Shown: positions 16,290-25,046, numbered from the stretch's first letter. The stretch: DNA of 64,000 nucleotides from Rhodobacterales bacterium RIFCSPHIGHO2_02_FULL_62_130 (GCA_001828855.1 MHZT01000030.1:82320-146319), one strand, 5' to 3'. Translations and numbers: made by a program. The notes: generated by a model from the letters alone, not told the origin.

Positions 16290-16324
16290 TTTGACACAAT
16301 CTGATTTTAGGATCTCTGCGGTTG

Positions 16325-18253
16325 CTAGGCCCGCTTCCCCACCACAGCGACGCCCAGAACTTGCAGCACCTTTGCCTCGATGTGGGCGGCGTCCATGGCG
16401 GCGGTGCGGTACATGGATTCGGGGGTGGCGTGGTCGATGAAGGTGTCGGGCAGGACCATGCTGCGGTATTTCAACCCGGTGTCGAAGATGCCTTCTTCGG
16501 CCAGCAGTTGCGCGACGTGGCTGCCGAAGCCGCCGATGGCGCCTTCTTCGATGGTGATCAAAGCCTCGTGCGTGCGGGCCAGATCAAGGATCAGGTCGCG
16601 GTCCAGCGGTTTGGCAAAGCGGGCGTCGGCGATGGTGGGGGTCAGGCCTTTGGAGTCCAGCGCCTCGGCGGCCTTTTGCACTTCGGACAGGCGGGTGCCG
16701 AAGGACAAGAGGGCCACGCGCGCGCCGCGCTGGATCATCCGGCCCTTGCCGATTTCAAGCGGGATGCCTTTGGCGGGCATATCAACGCCGGTGCCTTCGC
16801 CGCGCGGATAGCGGAAGGCGATGGGGCCATCGTTATGGGCGGCGGCGGTGGCGACCATGTGGACAAGTTCGGCCTCATCTGCGGCGGCCATCACCACCAT
16901 GCCGGGCAGGTTGGCAAGGAAGGCCACGTCGAAAGACCCCGCATGCGTCGCGCCGTCGGCGCCGACCAGACCGGCGCGGTCGATGGCAAAGCGGACGGGC
17001 AGGCGTTGGATTGCCACGTCATGCACGACCTGATCGTAGCCGCGTTGCAGGAAGGTCGAGTAGATCGCACAGAAGGGTTTCATCCCGCCAGCCGCCAGAC
17101 CTGCAGCGAAGGTGACGGCGTGCTGTTCGGCGATGCCCACATCAAAGCAGCGCTTGGGGAAGCGGGCGGCAAACAGGTCAAGCCCGGTGCCGTCGGGCAT
17201 GGCGGCGGTGACGGCGACGATTTTGTCGTCAGCCGCACCTTCGGCGATCAGCGATTGCGCGAAAACCTTGGTATAGCTGGGCGCGTTCGAAGCGGCTTTG
17301 ACCTGCACACCGGTCAGAACGTCAAATTTTCCGGTCGCATGGCCCTTGTCGCGGGCGGATTCAGCGGGGGCATAGCCTTTGCCCTTCTGGGTCAGCACAT
17401 GGATCAGGATTGGACCCGTGGCGCGGGCCTGTGCAGTGCGGAGGACGGGAAGAAGCTGCTCAAGATCGTGGCCGTCGATAGGGCCGACATAGGAAAAGCC
17501 CAGTTCTTCGAACAGGGTGCCGCCAACGGCCATGCCTTTGAGCATCTCTTTCGCCCGACGCGCGCCTTCCTGAAAGGGTTCGGGCAGCAGGGAAACCATG
17601 CCCTTGGCGGCGGATTTCAATTCTTGGAACGGTTGGCCCGCATACATGCGCGACAGATAGGCCGACAGCGCGCCGACGGGGGGCGCGATGGACATTTCAT
17701 TGTCGTTCAGGATCACGAACAGGCGCTTTTTCAGGTGGCCCGCGTTGTTCATCGCCTCGAACGCCATGCCTGCCGACATCGAGCCATCGCCGATGATCGC
17801 CACCGCATCGCCCGGATCGCCGCCCAGTTCGGCGGCCATCGCAAAACCAAGGGCTGCGGAGATTGAGGTTGAACTATGGGCCGCGCCGAAGGGATCGTAG
17901 GGGGATTCGCTGCGCTTGGTAAAGCCGGACAACCCGCCTTCGCTGCGAAGGGTGCGGATGCGGTCACGGCGGCCCGTCAGGATCTTGTGCGGATAGCATT
18001 GGTGGCCCACGTCCCAGATGATCTTGTCGCGCGGGGCGTTGAACACGGCATGCAGGGCTACGGTCAGTTCTACCACGCCCAGACCCGCGCCAAGGTGGCC
18101 GCCCGTGACCGACACTGCCGAAATGGTTTCGGCGCGGAGTTCATCGGCCAGTTGGCGCAATTCGCGGTCGTTCAACGCCTTCATATCCGAAGGCAGCTTT
18201 ACGCGGTCCAGCATTGGAGTGGCCAGCGTCGGGGTTTTCGGTGTGTCCGTCAT
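16325..18253 (-). CDS. dxs: 1-deoxy-D-xylulose-5-phosphate synthase
   Basis: A 642-residue thiamine diphosphate enzyme that joins pyruvate and glyceraldehyde 3-phosphate in the first step of the MEP isoprenoid pathway. The N-terminal [19 protein letters not shown] and [18 protein letters not shown], the TPP motif [18 protein letters not shown] near residue 152, and [18 protein letters not shown] near residue 425 with the C-terminal transketolase domain are all present. The full length matches the family. It is the last gene of the deacetylase-xseB-ispA-dxs operon, 15 bp after ispA. Confidence 0.97.
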   Translation of the reverse strand: MTDTPKTPTLATPMLDRVKLPSDMKALNDRELRQLADELRAETISAVSVTGGHLGAGLGVVELTVALHAVFNAPRDKIIWDVGHQCYPHKILTGRRDRIRTLRSEGGLSGFTKRSESPYDPFGAAHSSTSISAALGFAMAAELGGDPGDAVAIIGDGSMSAGMAFEAMNNAGHLKKRLFVILNDNEMSIAPPVGALSAYLSRMYAGQPFQELKSAAKGMVSLLPEPFQEGARRAKEMLKGMAVGGTLFEELGFSYVGPIDGHDLEQLLPVLRTAQARATGPILIHVLTQKGKGYAPAESARDKGHATGKFDVLTGVQVKAASNAPSYTKVFAQSLIAEGAADDKIVAVTAAMPDGTGLDLFAARFPKRCFDVGIAEQHAVTFAAGLAAGGMKPFCAIYSTFLQRGYDQVVHDVAIQRLPVRFAIDRAGLVGADGATHAGSFDVAFLANLPGMVVMAAADEAELVHMVATAAAHNDGPIAFRYPRGEGTGVDMPAKGIPLEIGKGRMIQRGARVALLSFGTRLSEVQKAAEALDSKGLTPTIADARFAKPLDRDLILDLARTHEALITIEEGAIGGFGSHVAQLLAEEGIFDTGLKYRSMVLPDTFIDHATPESMYRTAAMDAAHIEAKVLQVLGVAVVGKRA

Positions 18254-18268
18254 GGTCCCCTCGGGCTG

Positions 18269-19138
18269 TCAGGTCTCGCGCGAGATAGCGAAGCGCGCGG
18301 CGGCAATCAAGTTGGTGGCGGCTGCACCATAGGGCTGCAGGTGGCTTTCGGCCTGTTCCACCAGTTCGGCGGCGCGGGCGCGGGCGGCATCAAGGCCCAG
18401 AAGCGAGACGAAAGTGGCTTTTCCGGCATCGGCGTCTTTTTGCAGGCGCTTGCCGGCTTTGGTGGCGTCTCCGGTTACGTCCAGAATGTCGTCGGCGATC
18501 TGGAAGGCAAGGCCAAGCGCTGTGGCGTAGGCGCGCAGGGGGGAGGGATCGGCATGGGCGATGATTGCGCCCGCCTCGGCGGACCAGCGGATCAGGGCGC
18601 CGGTCTTGCCCGCCTGAAGCGCGGTGATCTGGGGCAGGGTCAGCGGTGTGGCGGCGGTTTCGGCGGCGATATCAAGCGCCTGACCCAGCACCATGCCTTC
18701 GGCCCCCGAGGCTTTGGCTAGGCTGGCGACCAGCGCGATGCGGGTTTCGGCGCTGCCAAGGGCCGGATCGGCCAGCAGCTCGAAAGCCAGCGTTTGCAGC
18801 GCGTCACCGGCCAGAATCGCGGTGGCCTCATCCCATTTGATGTGCAGTGTGGGCAGGCCGCGGCGCAGGTCGTCATTGTCCATCGCGGGCAGATCGTCGT
18901 GGATCAGCGAATAGGCGTGCAGGGATTCGACCGCCGCCGCTGCCGCGATGGCGGTTTCAGATGGCACGCCCAGCATGCGGGCGGATTCCAGCACCAGAAA
19001 GCCGCGCAGGCGTTTGCCGCCCTGAACAGCATAGCGCATGGCGTGGATGACGGGCTGATCGGCCTTGTCGGCCAAGGCCGCGTCCAGACGGGCTTGGATC
19101 AGGCAGGCATCGGCGGCAAGGGTTTGCGGAAAGGTCAC
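18269..19138 (-). CDS. ispA: Polyprenyl (farnesyl) diphosphate synthase
   Basis: A 289-residue trans-prenyltransferase that builds farnesyl diphosphate from isopentenyl and allyl diphosphates. The first aspartate-rich motif is DDLPAMDNDDLRRG near residue 85 and the second is DDILDV near residue 225; GGKRLRG and KTGALI are also conserved. The start was set at GTG 19138, which overlaps the xseB stop as GTGA; the frame is open further upstream but runs inside xseB. It works with dxs in isoprenoid synthesis, supplying quinones and carotenoids. Confidence 0.95.
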   Translation of the reverse strand: MTFPQTLAADACLIQARLDAALADKADQPVIHAMRYAVQGGKRLRGFLVLESARMLGVPSETAIAAAAAVESLHAYSLIHDDLPAMDNDDLRRGLPTLHIKWDEATAILAGDALQTLAFELLADPALGSAETRIALVASLAKASGAEGMVLGQALDIAAETAATPLTLPQITALQAGKTGALIRWSAEAGAIIAHADPSPLRAYATALGLAFQIADDILDVTGDATKAGKRLQKDADAGKATFVSLLGLDAARARAAELVEQAESHLQPYGAAATNLIAAARFAISRET

Positions 19139-19374
19139 ATCCCCTCCACGGGGGTGGTGCCGATGGCGCGGCCTTCGGCGGCACGGATCAGTTCGACCTT
19201 TTCTTCGGCGTCTTTCAATTTGCCAGCGCAATGGGATTTCAGCGCCGCGCCGCGTTCGTAAAGGGCGATGGATTGTTCCAGCGCCACTTCGCCGCGTTCC
19301 AGTTGCGTGACGACGGATTCAAGCGCGGCCATCGCCTCTTCGAAGGACATTTCGGCTACGGGTTTGTCGGTCAT
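19135..19374 (-). CDS. xseB: Exodeoxyribonuclease VII small subunit
   Basis: A 79-residue helical protein. SFEEAMAALESVVTQLERGEVALEQSIALYERGAALKSHC matches the XseB coiled-coil repeat. It binds several copies per XseA large subunit to make exonuclease VII, which degrades single-stranded DNA. It is coupled to both neighbours: the deacetylase stop overlaps its start as ATGA, and its own stop overlaps the ispA GTG. xseA is not in the window. Confidence 0.95.
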   Translation of the reverse strand: MTDKPVAEMSFEEAMAALESVVTQLERGEVALEQSIALYERGAALKSHCAGKLKDAEEKVELIRAAEGRAIGTTPVEGM

Positions 19375-20297
19375 TGGCCTTGCTCCATCAGAACGCCCAC
19401 ATGCGCCGCGACCGAAGCCGCGAGTGCATCCAGATCATAGCCGCCCTCAAGGCAGGATACCACCCGCCCGCCGCAGGTGGTTTCGGCGATTTCGCAAATC
19501 CGGCGGGTGAGCCAAGCATAATCGTCGGTCTGCCATTCCAGCCCTGCCAGCGGATCATCCTGATGGGCGTCAAAACCGGCGGAAATCAGGATGAGTTCTG
19601 GCTGCCAAGCGGTCAGGGCGGGGAAGGCAAGGGTTTCATAGGCCGCGCGCATCACGCCGCTGCCCGAGCCTTCGCGCAGGGGGATATTCACGATCTGGCC
19701 ATGCGCGCCGGTTTCGATGCGCGCGCCGGTGCCGGGGTAAAGCGGCATCTGGTGGCTTGAGATGAACAGGGCGCGGGGTTCGTCCCAAAGCAGGTCTTGG
19801 GTGCCGTTGCCGTGATGCACGTCGAAATCCACGATGGCAACGCGGGACAGCCCGTGATGGTCCAGCGCATATTTTACGGCAATAGCGACGGTGCCGAACA
19901 GGCAGAAGCCCATTGCAGTGGCGGTCTCGGCGTGGTGGCCGGGTGGGCGGCATGCGATGAAAGCGTTTTTCAGATCGCCCGACAGTACGGCATCCACCGC
20001 AGCACAGGCCCCACCGACCGCGCGCAGGGCGGCATCGAGCGATCCGGGGGAAAGGTAGGTGTCGCCATCCAGTTGCGCCCAGCCTGCCGATGGCACGGCG
20101 GCGCGGACGCGGGCAAGATAGGCGGCAGGATGACAGCGCAGGATTTGCGCGTCATCAGCCACGGGGCAGTCACGCAGGTCCGGCGAAAGGGGGGCAAGAC
20201 CCGACTCGACCGCAGCAAGGCGGGCCACCTGCTCGGGGTGGCCCGGAGGCGTGACATGCCTCCGGAACGCCGCAGCGGTATAGACGGCTGTTGTCAC
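19371..20297 (-). CDS. Histone deacetylase-family protein (amidohydrolase)
   Basis: A 308-residue arginase/deacetylase-fold zinc hydrolase. CRPPGHHAETATAMGFCLFG carries the two catalytic histidines, DFDVHHGNGTQDLLW the zinc aspartate and histidine, and SAGFDAHQDDPLAGL the second zinc aspartate; all catalytic residues are intact. Bacterial relatives act on acetylated polyamines, acetoin-utilisation proteins or other amides; the substrate here is unknown. The start is a GTG (20297) overlapping the upstream stop. The position ahead of xseB-ispA-dxs suggests co-transcription rather than a shared pathway. Confidence 0.9.
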   Translation of the reverse strand: MTTAVYTAAAFRRHVTPPGHPEQVARLAAVESGLAPLSPDLRDCPVADDAQILRCHPAAYLARVRAAVPSAGWAQLDGDTYLSPGSLDAALRAVGGACAAVDAVLSGDLKNAFIACRPPGHHAETATAMGFCLFGTVAIAVKYALDHHGLSRVAIVDFDVHHGNGTQDLLWDEPRALFISSHQMPLYPGTGARIETGAHGQIVNIPLREGSGSGVMRAAYETLAFPALTAWQPELILISAGFDAHQDDPLAGLEWQTDDYAWLTRRICEIAETTCGGRVVSCLEGGYDLDALAASVAAHVGVLMEQGQ

Positions 20298-20785
20298 CCT
20301 TGGACTTCTTGGCAGGCGATGGTTTCGGCAATCGCCTCATCCGTGCCGGAGAGGTCGATCGACATCACGTCACTGCCATCGTGTTGCAGCACCATGACAT
20401 TGCGCGCGGCAAGGTCGGTCAGGAAATCGATGCTGTCAAAGGTGATCACGGCGCCGGGCAGCGCGTCCAAATGGACGCCAACCGCTTCGCCGTCATATTG
20501 CTGATCGTCCAGCAGGAACGAGATCGGATAGGACGCGCCATCTTCGATGTCGCCCCATGCGTCATTGAAGGCGGCGACATAGCCATTGCCCGCGGTGCGG
20601 TCAAAACCGATCCGCACGGTTGAGCCATCTTCGAAATCCGAGGTCAGCAGGCAGCCATTGCCCAAGGTCGGGTCAACGGCCACGGCCCAGCCGCCGGCTT
20701 CGGAATAAGGCACAAGATCCTGAGCGGTGGCGGCGGTGGTCAAAAGGGCAAGGCCAAGGGCAGAGGCAAGGTGCAGAAAGGTCAT
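20294..20785 (-). CDS. Secreted protein of unknown function
   Basis: A 163-residue protein with a clear signal peptide: MTFLHLASALGLALLTTAATA followed by a probable cleavage before QDLVPYSEAGG. The mature part has YSEAGGWAVAVDPTLGNGCLLTSDFEDGSTVRIGFDR and alternating beta-like segments with two cysteines, a pattern seen in small periplasmic proteins of this family of bacteria. I do not recognise a function. The ATG at 20785 was chosen because it starts the signal peptide. Its stop overlaps the deacetylase GTG as GTGA, so the two are translationally coupled. Confidence 0.75.
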   Translation of the reverse strand: MTFLHLASALGLALLTTAATAQDLVPYSEAGGWAVAVDPTLGNGCLLTSDFEDGSTVRIGFDRTAGNGYVAAFNDAWGDIEDGASYPISFLLDDQQYDGEAVGVHLDALPGAVITFDSIDFLTDLAARNVMVLQHDGSDVMSIDLSGTDEAIAETIACQEVQG

Positions 20786-20851
20786 GTAAATCCTCGATAT
20801 ATGGAGAGTGTAGTGTAGATCGCCAAAGCGGTGCGGCAAGCGGTGGGAGGC

Positions 20852-21565
20852 TTAATCCGGTTGCAGCATATAGCCTTCGCCGCGCACGGTTTGCAGATAG
20901 CGGGGCTGTTTGGGGTCTTCTTCGATCTTGCGGCGCAGGCGGGTGATCTGGACATCGACCGCGCGTTCCTGACCGCCATTTTCATCGCGCGCCTCGTCGC
21001 GGGGCATGTCTCCGACCAGCTTGTCGCGTGACAGGGCCGTGCCGGGTTGGGCCGAAAAAATCCGCATCAGCGCGGCCTCGGTGGAGGTCAGGCGGATTTG
21101 CTCGGTTCCGCGCCATAGCTCTCCCCGGTCCATGTCATAGCGGACGGCCCCAAGGTGCAGCACTTTGGGCGCAGGCGTGGCGGGCTTTACTTGCGGCACA
21201 CGGCGCAGGATGGCGTTGATCCGCAGCAGAAGTTCCTTGGGTTCAAACGGCTTTACAAGGAAATCGTCTGCGCCAGCCTCGAACCCTTCGATGCGGTTGG
21301 CGGTTTCGCCCTTGGCGGTCAGCAGCAGGATGGGCAGGGACAGCGATTTGCGCAGATCGCGGGTCAGAGCGATGCCGTCTTCGCCGGGCATCATCACATC
21401 CAGCACCAGCATATCAAATTCCAGACCGGCCAGCAGGCGGCGGGCCTGTGCGGCATCGCGGGCGGTGGTGACCAGAAAGCCGTTGCGGATCAGGAATTTC
21501 TGCAGCAGCCCGCGGATGCGTTCATCATCATCGACGACAAGAAGGTGGGCGTGGGTATCGGTCAT
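20852..21565 (-). CDS. petR: OmpR-family response regulator PetR
   Basis: A 237-residue two-domain regulator. The receiver has the acidic pair in VVDDDERIRG, phosphoacceptor D56 in VLDVMMPGEDG, and the lysine in DDFLVKPFEP; the C-terminal winged helix contains LTSTEAALMRIFS and ERAVDVQITRLRRKIEEDPKQPRYLQTVRGEGYML. With the MarR-type gene directly upstream this matches the petPR pair described in Rhodobacter capsulatus, needed for expression of the cytochrome bc1 (petABC) genes. No histidine kinase or petABC genes are in the window. Confidence 0.9.
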   Translation of the reverse strand: MTDTHAHLLVVDDDERIRGLLQKFLIRNGFLVTTARDAAQARRLLAGLEFDMLVLDVMMPGEDGIALTRDLRKSLSLPILLLTAKGETANRIEGFEAGADDFLVKPFEPKELLLRINAILRRVPQVKPATPAPKVLHLGAVRYDMDRGELWRGTEQIRLTSTEAALMRIFSAQPGTALSRDKLVGDMPRDEARDENGGQERAVDVQITRLRRKIEEDPKQPRYLQTVRGEGYMLQPD

Positions 21566-22062
21566 GTTCCGCTTTCCTTCAGACCTTGATACTGGCGGCG
21601 CTGTTCCGGGTCCATCATCGCCTCAAGCACGGTGCGAAAACCGTGGACGGCCTGCGGCCCTGCCGCGCGATAGGCGGCGCGCATGCGGGCGCGCTGGGCA
21701 TCGGACAGCGCGCGTTCAAGGGTGGCCCCTTTGTCGGTCAGGTAAAGGTGGCGCTCGCGCTTGTCCTGCTTGCCCACGCGGGCCTCGACCAGACCATCGT
21801 CGAACAGGGTCCGCAGAACGCGGTTCAGCGACTGTTTGGTGACGCCCAGAATGGTCAGCAGATTGCCAACCGTCGTGCCGGGGCTGCGATGGATGAAATG
21901 CACGGCGCGATGATGGGCGCGGCCGTAATCCATACCTTCAAGGATGCGATCCGGGTCCGAGGTAAAGCCGCGATAGGCAAAGAACATCGCCTCGATGCCC
22001 TTTCGCAACTGTTCATCGGTCAGGAACAGCAGGCTTTCGCTGCCAGTGGTCGGGTCTGCCAT
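21562..22062 (-). CDS. petP: MarR-family regulator PetP
   Basis: A 166-residue winged-helix regulator: HHRAVHFIHRSPGTTVGNLLTILGVTKQSLNRVLRTLFDDGLVEARVGKQDKRERHLYLTDKGATLE is a complete MarR DNA-binding domain with its wing. It overlaps petR as ATGA. The order and proximity match the R. capsulatus petP-petR operon, in which both genes are reported to be needed for bc1 expression. A 19-bp palindrome lies 25 bp before its start (22087-22105). Confidence 0.88.
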   Translation of the reverse strand: MADPTTGSESLLFLTDEQLRKGIEAMFFAYRGFTSDPDRILEGMDYGRAHHRAVHFIHRSPGTTVGNLLTILGVTKQSLNRVLRTLFDDGLVEARVGKQDKRERHLYLTDKGATLERALSDAQRARMRAAYRAAGPQAVHGFRTVLEAMMDPEQRRQYQGLKESGT

Positions 22063-22086
22063 GGTATCCTCCGCTGCGGGGATTTT

Positions 22087-22105
22087 ATGTCAGCCTTGTT
22101 GACAT
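22087..22105. promoter_or_regulatory. Palindrome ATGTCA-N7-TGACAT before petP and ilvE
   Basis: A perfect 6-bp inverted repeat with a 7-nt spacer lies in the divergent petP/ilvE promoter. Dimeric MarR proteins bind sites of this size, so PetP autoregulation is plausible. TTGACA at 22099-22104 inside it could be the -35 element for ilvE (the -10 at 17 nt, TAGCCC, is poor). Confidence 0.5.
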
Positions 22106-22199
22106 TCCAAGACACAACTGTTAGCCCGCACTCGATTTGGCGCAATATTATGTCCGAAACGGACCAAAGCGGCGCAACATTCGCAAAGAGGGGGCCGAA

Positions 22200-23066
22200 A
22201 TGGCTGGATATGACGATCGTGACGGCTTCATCTGGATGGATGGCAAACTGGTCAACTGGCGGGATGCAAAGGTGCATATCCTGACCCATGCGATGCACTA
22301 TGCAAGTTCGGTGTTTGAAGGCGAGCGCTGCTATAACGGCAAGATCTTCAAATCGGTGGAACATTCCGAACGGCTGCGGAAATCGGGCGAGTTGCTGGAT
22401 ATGGAGCTGCCGTGGTCGGTCGCGGAAATCGAGGCTGCGAAAGAGGCGACGCTGAAAGCCAACGGGCTGACCGACGCCTATGTGCGCCCCGTGGCGTGGC
22501 GCGGTTCGGGTGAGGATATGGGTGTTGCCGCCAAGCGTAACCCGATCCATCTGGCCGTGGCTGTGTGGACTTGGGGTGCCTATTACGGTGATGCCAAGTT
22601 CAAAGGGGCGAAACTGGACATCTCGAAATGGAAGCGGCCAAGCCCCGAAACCATCCCGCATGCGGCCAAGGCGGCGGGGCTGTATATGATCTGCACGATG
22701 TCAAAGCACGCCGCCGAGGCGAAGGGCTGCTCGGACGCGATGATGTTCGACTATCGAGGCTATGTGGCCGAAGCGACGGGCGCGAATATCTTTTTCGTCA
22801 AGGATGGCGAAGTGCATACGCCCAAGGCCGATGCCTTCCTGAACGGGATCACGCGGCAAACCGTGATCGGGATGCTGAAAGACAAGGGCATCACCGTGCA
22901 TGAGCGCGTGATCATGCCAGCCGAACTGGAAGAGTTCCAGCAGTGCTGGCTGACCGGCACGGCGGCAGAGGTGACTCCGGTCGGGCAGATCGGGGATTAC
23001 AATTTCGAGGTGGGCGATCTGACCAAGGCGATTGCGACCGATTACGAAAAGCTGGTCCGCGCGTAA
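22200..23066 (+). CDS. ilvE: Branched-chain amino acid aminotransferase
   Basis: A 288-residue class IV PLP enzyme that makes or degrades valine, leucine and isoleucine by exchange with glutamate. MDGKLVNWRDAKVHILTHAMHYASSVFEGERCY near the N terminus, VRPVAWRGSGEDMG, the PLP lysine in IPHAAKAAG, and GYVAEATGANIFFVKDGEVHTP are family hallmarks. The ATG at 22200 follows AAAGAGGGGGCCGAA; a longer open frame begins at 22137 but lacks similarity. The exact intergenic repeat copy B follows 5 bp after the stop. Confidence 0.95.
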   Translation: MAGYDDRDGFIWMDGKLVNWRDAKVHILTHAMHYASSVFEGERCYNGKIFKSVEHSERLRKSGELLDMELPWSVAEIEAAKEATLKANGLTDAYVRPVAWRGSGEDMGVAAKRNPIHLAVAVWTWGAYYGDAKFKGAKLDISKWKRPSPETIPHAAKAAGLYMICTMSKHAAEAKGCSDAMMFDYRGYVAEATGANIFFVKDGEVHTPKADAFLNGITRQTVIGMLKDKGITVHERVIMPAELEEFQQCWLTGTAAEVTPVGQIGDYNFEVGDLTKAIATDYEKLVRA

Positions 23067-23071
23067 GGAAA

Positions 23072-23098
23072 GGTGCGTGAAATCACGCACCCTACCCC
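23072..23098 (-). repeat. 27-bp intergenic repeat, exact copy B
   Basis: Identical over 27 bases, in reverse orientation, to 13413-13439: a GGTGCGTGA-AA-TCACGCACC palindrome followed by CTACCCC. It starts 5 bp after the ilvE stop, where it would form a hairpin in the 3' end of the mRNA. Confidence 0.7.
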
Positions 23099-23138
23099 AG
23101 CAATGCAAGGGCGCGCCGGTGTGGTGCGCCCTTTGTCG

Positions 23139-23324
23139 TTACACCTGACGCCCGCGCGCGATGCGGACATATTCGACAACGCGGCGGTGGCCGCCATCGG
23201 TTTCGCGGTTGCGCTGCCAAGCGGTGCGCCACACCTCTTCGGAGCGGTCGCGCGCGATGCGAAGGAAGTGTTTCAGCCTGCCGCCTTGTGACGGGGTGCG
23301 GTGATCTGCAAGATGTTTGGTCAT
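23139..23324 (-). CDS. Small basic protein, 61 residues
   Basis: The sequence begins MTKHLADHRTPSQGGRL and continues with KHFLRIARDRSEEVWRTAWQ and a basic C terminus ending in ARGRQV; it is strongly charged and lacks a membrane segment. The call rests on a very good ribosome-binding site, GGAGGA spaced four bases from the ATG (23324), and on its location in an otherwise empty stretch. I do not recognise a family. It may be a nucleic-acid-associated small protein. Confidence 0.55.
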   Translation of the reverse strand: MTKHLADHRTPSQGGRLKHFLRIARDRSEEVWRTAWQRNRETDGGHRRVVEYVRIARGRQV

Positions 23325-23409
23325 TCGCTCCTCCGGTTTCTGTCCGGCAAGGCTACGCCAGAATCGCGGGATTACCTAATGGCAGATCGCAAGACTCCCG
23401 CAGATCCGC

Positions 23410-23826
23410 CTAGCTGCCGGGGCCAAAGCGGCGGGGAACCGCTGAACCGCTGCTTTGCGATGTATCCGAAGTCAGCCGCGCGGCGAAATCCTGCAGGGTT
23501 TGCTGCACAGGCAGGTCGGATTGCAGCACCCAAGCGGTAGCAATCAACGCGGGCAGCACCAGCACCGACAGATTCAGCAAGATGCGGAACGGCTGCTTGC
23601 GGGACTTGTGACGGAACAGGCGCTGGGCAAGTTTCGCACCGACCCAACCGCCCAGTGTTGCCAGCAACAGCAGCGTCCTTTCGGGAATACGCCAATCGCC
23701 GTTCAGGGCGCGGCGTTTATCAAGGCCAAAGGCTGTGAATGCCAGAAGGTTGGCAACCAGAAGGTAGCCCGCAAGGCACAGAACCAGAAAACCTGTGGTG
23801 CCGGGGGAAACATCGGGCAGTGTCAT
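23410..23826 (-). CDS. DUF1294 membrane protein
   Basis: A 138-residue protein with an N-terminal membrane segment (FLVLCLAGYLLVANLLAFTAFGLDKRRA) and a second (LLLLATLGGWVGAKLAQRLFRHKSRKQPFRILLNL). The stretch AFGLDKRRA...RIPERTLLLLATLGGWVGA...FRHKSRKQPF is the DUF1294 signature, a domain often found alone or fused to cold-shock domains; its role is not known. It is a single gene and reads away from the phosphonate region. Confidence 0.88.
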   Translation of the reverse strand: MTLPDVSPGTTGFLVLCLAGYLLVANLLAFTAFGLDKRRALNGDWRIPERTLLLLATLGGWVGAKLAQRLFRHKSRKQPFRILLNLSVLVLPALIATAWVLQSDLPVQQTLQDFAARLTSDTSQSSGSAVPRRFGPGS

Positions 23827-24102
23827 GCGGTGCTAATGTCCATGCAAAATTGAACCTGTGTTTGCAATGCGCCCCCTTTGGGCAGGCTGTGTTTCAAAGG
23901 CCTTGGCGGTTTGGCGGCGCGGGCAGAATATCGTCCTGTCGTGTTTTAGACCTGCGCGATGAATGTCGGCAAGTGGGCCGCAACATTTACGCGGCTCTGG
24001 TATCTGGCCAAGGGGGTTGCCCCCATAGCGCATTCACGGCGACAGGCTGCCCGAAACCGCCTGCGGTGTGCAGAGGCGCGTAGTCGCAAATCCGTAACGG
24101 GA

Positions 24103-24120
24103 CTGTCACTCCAGTATCAT
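24103..24120 (+). promoter_or_regulatory. Pho-box-like site before the first phosphonate operon
   Basis: CTGTCAC (24103-24109), four bases, then GTATCAT (24114-24120): two 7-bp half-sites at the 11-bp period of PhoB boxes (consensus CTGTCAT). It is 53 bp before the start of the PhnD-like gene. The rest of the 23827-24172 gap shows no gene. PhoB control in phosphate starvation is inferred. Confidence 0.5.
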
Positions 24121-24172
24121 TTACGGCTGCTAGGCACAGCGGAATTTCAGCCATTGGAACCCGGACCCTGAC

Positions 24173-25039
24173 ATGAAACACCTGCTTAGCTCTGCCTTTG
24201 TTGCTTTGGGCCTTCTGGCCGCAGCGCCCGCCGTGGCGCAGGAAACCATCCGTTTTGCCGTCACCGACATCGACGGGCTTGAGGCGCTTCAGCGCGAGAT
24301 GGGTCCGTTCAAGGACGCTTTCGAGGCCGCCTCTGGCCTGAAGGTCGAGTTCTTTCCGGTCTCGGGCCGGACCGTTGCGGTCGAGGCAATGGCCGCCGAT
24401 CAGGTTGATTTCGTGATGACCGGCCCTGCGGAATATGTCGTGTTCAACGCGCGGCTGGAGGCAAAGCCGGTGGTGACATGGGTGCGCCCCGACTATTATT
24501 CGACGCTGGTGGTGCTGGAGGGCAGCGCCGCGCAGTCGGCTGCCGATCTGAAAGGCACCAAGGTTTCCTTCGGGGAAGTCGGCTCTACCTCGCAGCACCT
24601 TGGGCCTGCCAGCCTGCTGGCCGAAGCCGGTCTGACCTATGCTACCGATTACGAGCCGGTGTTCCTGAACCGTAACGTCGCCGTTGAGGCGTTGATCGCA
24701 GGCGAGATCGCCGCCATCGGTCTGAACCGCACCCATATCGACAGCATCACCAAGAAATTCCCCGACCAGAAATTCCGCGTGCTGGCAAAGGGCGAAGAAC
24801 TGCCGTCTGACGTGCTGCTGGTGTCGCCCAAGGTTGCGCCCGAAGTTGTCGAGGCCGTGCGTAAGACCTTTGCCGAAAAGGGCGATGTCCTGCTGGCGGC
24901 GCTGACCCAGACCGAAGAGAATGCCAAGTATCTTGGCGGTGGCTTTGGCGCGGATGTTACCGACGCCGATTACGACATTGTCCGCAAGATGTTCGCCAAT
25001 GTCGGCGTGACCGAGTTCACCGAATTCGTCGGCGAATGA
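24173..25039 (+). CDS. PhnD-type periplasmic binding protein (first phosphonate operon)
   Basis: A 288-residue secreted protein. The signal peptide is MKHLLSSAFVALGLLAAAPAVAQ with cleavage expected after AVAQ or AVA. The mature protein has FAVTDIDGLEALQREMGPFKDAFEAASGLKVEFFPVSGRTVAVEAMAADQVDFVMTGPAEYVVF and KVSFGEVGSTSQHLGPASLLAEAGL, the pattern of PhnD/SsuA-type phosphate/phosphonate binding proteins. It heads a five-gene operon and differs clearly from the PhnD at 29753. The bound compound is not known; a phosphonate or phosphate ester is likely. Confidence 0.88.
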   Translation: MKHLLSSAFVALGLLAAAPAVAQETIRFAVTDIDGLEALQREMGPFKDAFEAASGLKVEFFPVSGRTVAVEAMAADQVDFVMTGPAEYVVFNARLEAKPVVTWVRPDYYSTLVVLEGSAAQSAADLKGTKVSFGEVGSTSQHLGPASLLAEAGLTYATDYEPVFLNRNVAVEALIAGEIAAIGLNRTHIDSITKKFPDQKFRVLAKGEELPSDVLLVSPKVAPEVVEAVRKTFAEKGDVLLAALTQTEENAKYLGGGFGADVTDADYDIVRKMFANVGVTEFTEFVGE

Positions 25040-25046
25040 CCGGCTG

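Noticed and set aside
20852-22062. Assignment of the petP-petR genes to another OmpR/MarR pair
   Set aside because: petABC is not adjacent here, unlike R. capsulatus, but the order, overlap and sequence type fit petPR better than any other pair I know; the name is kept with reduced certainty about its targets.
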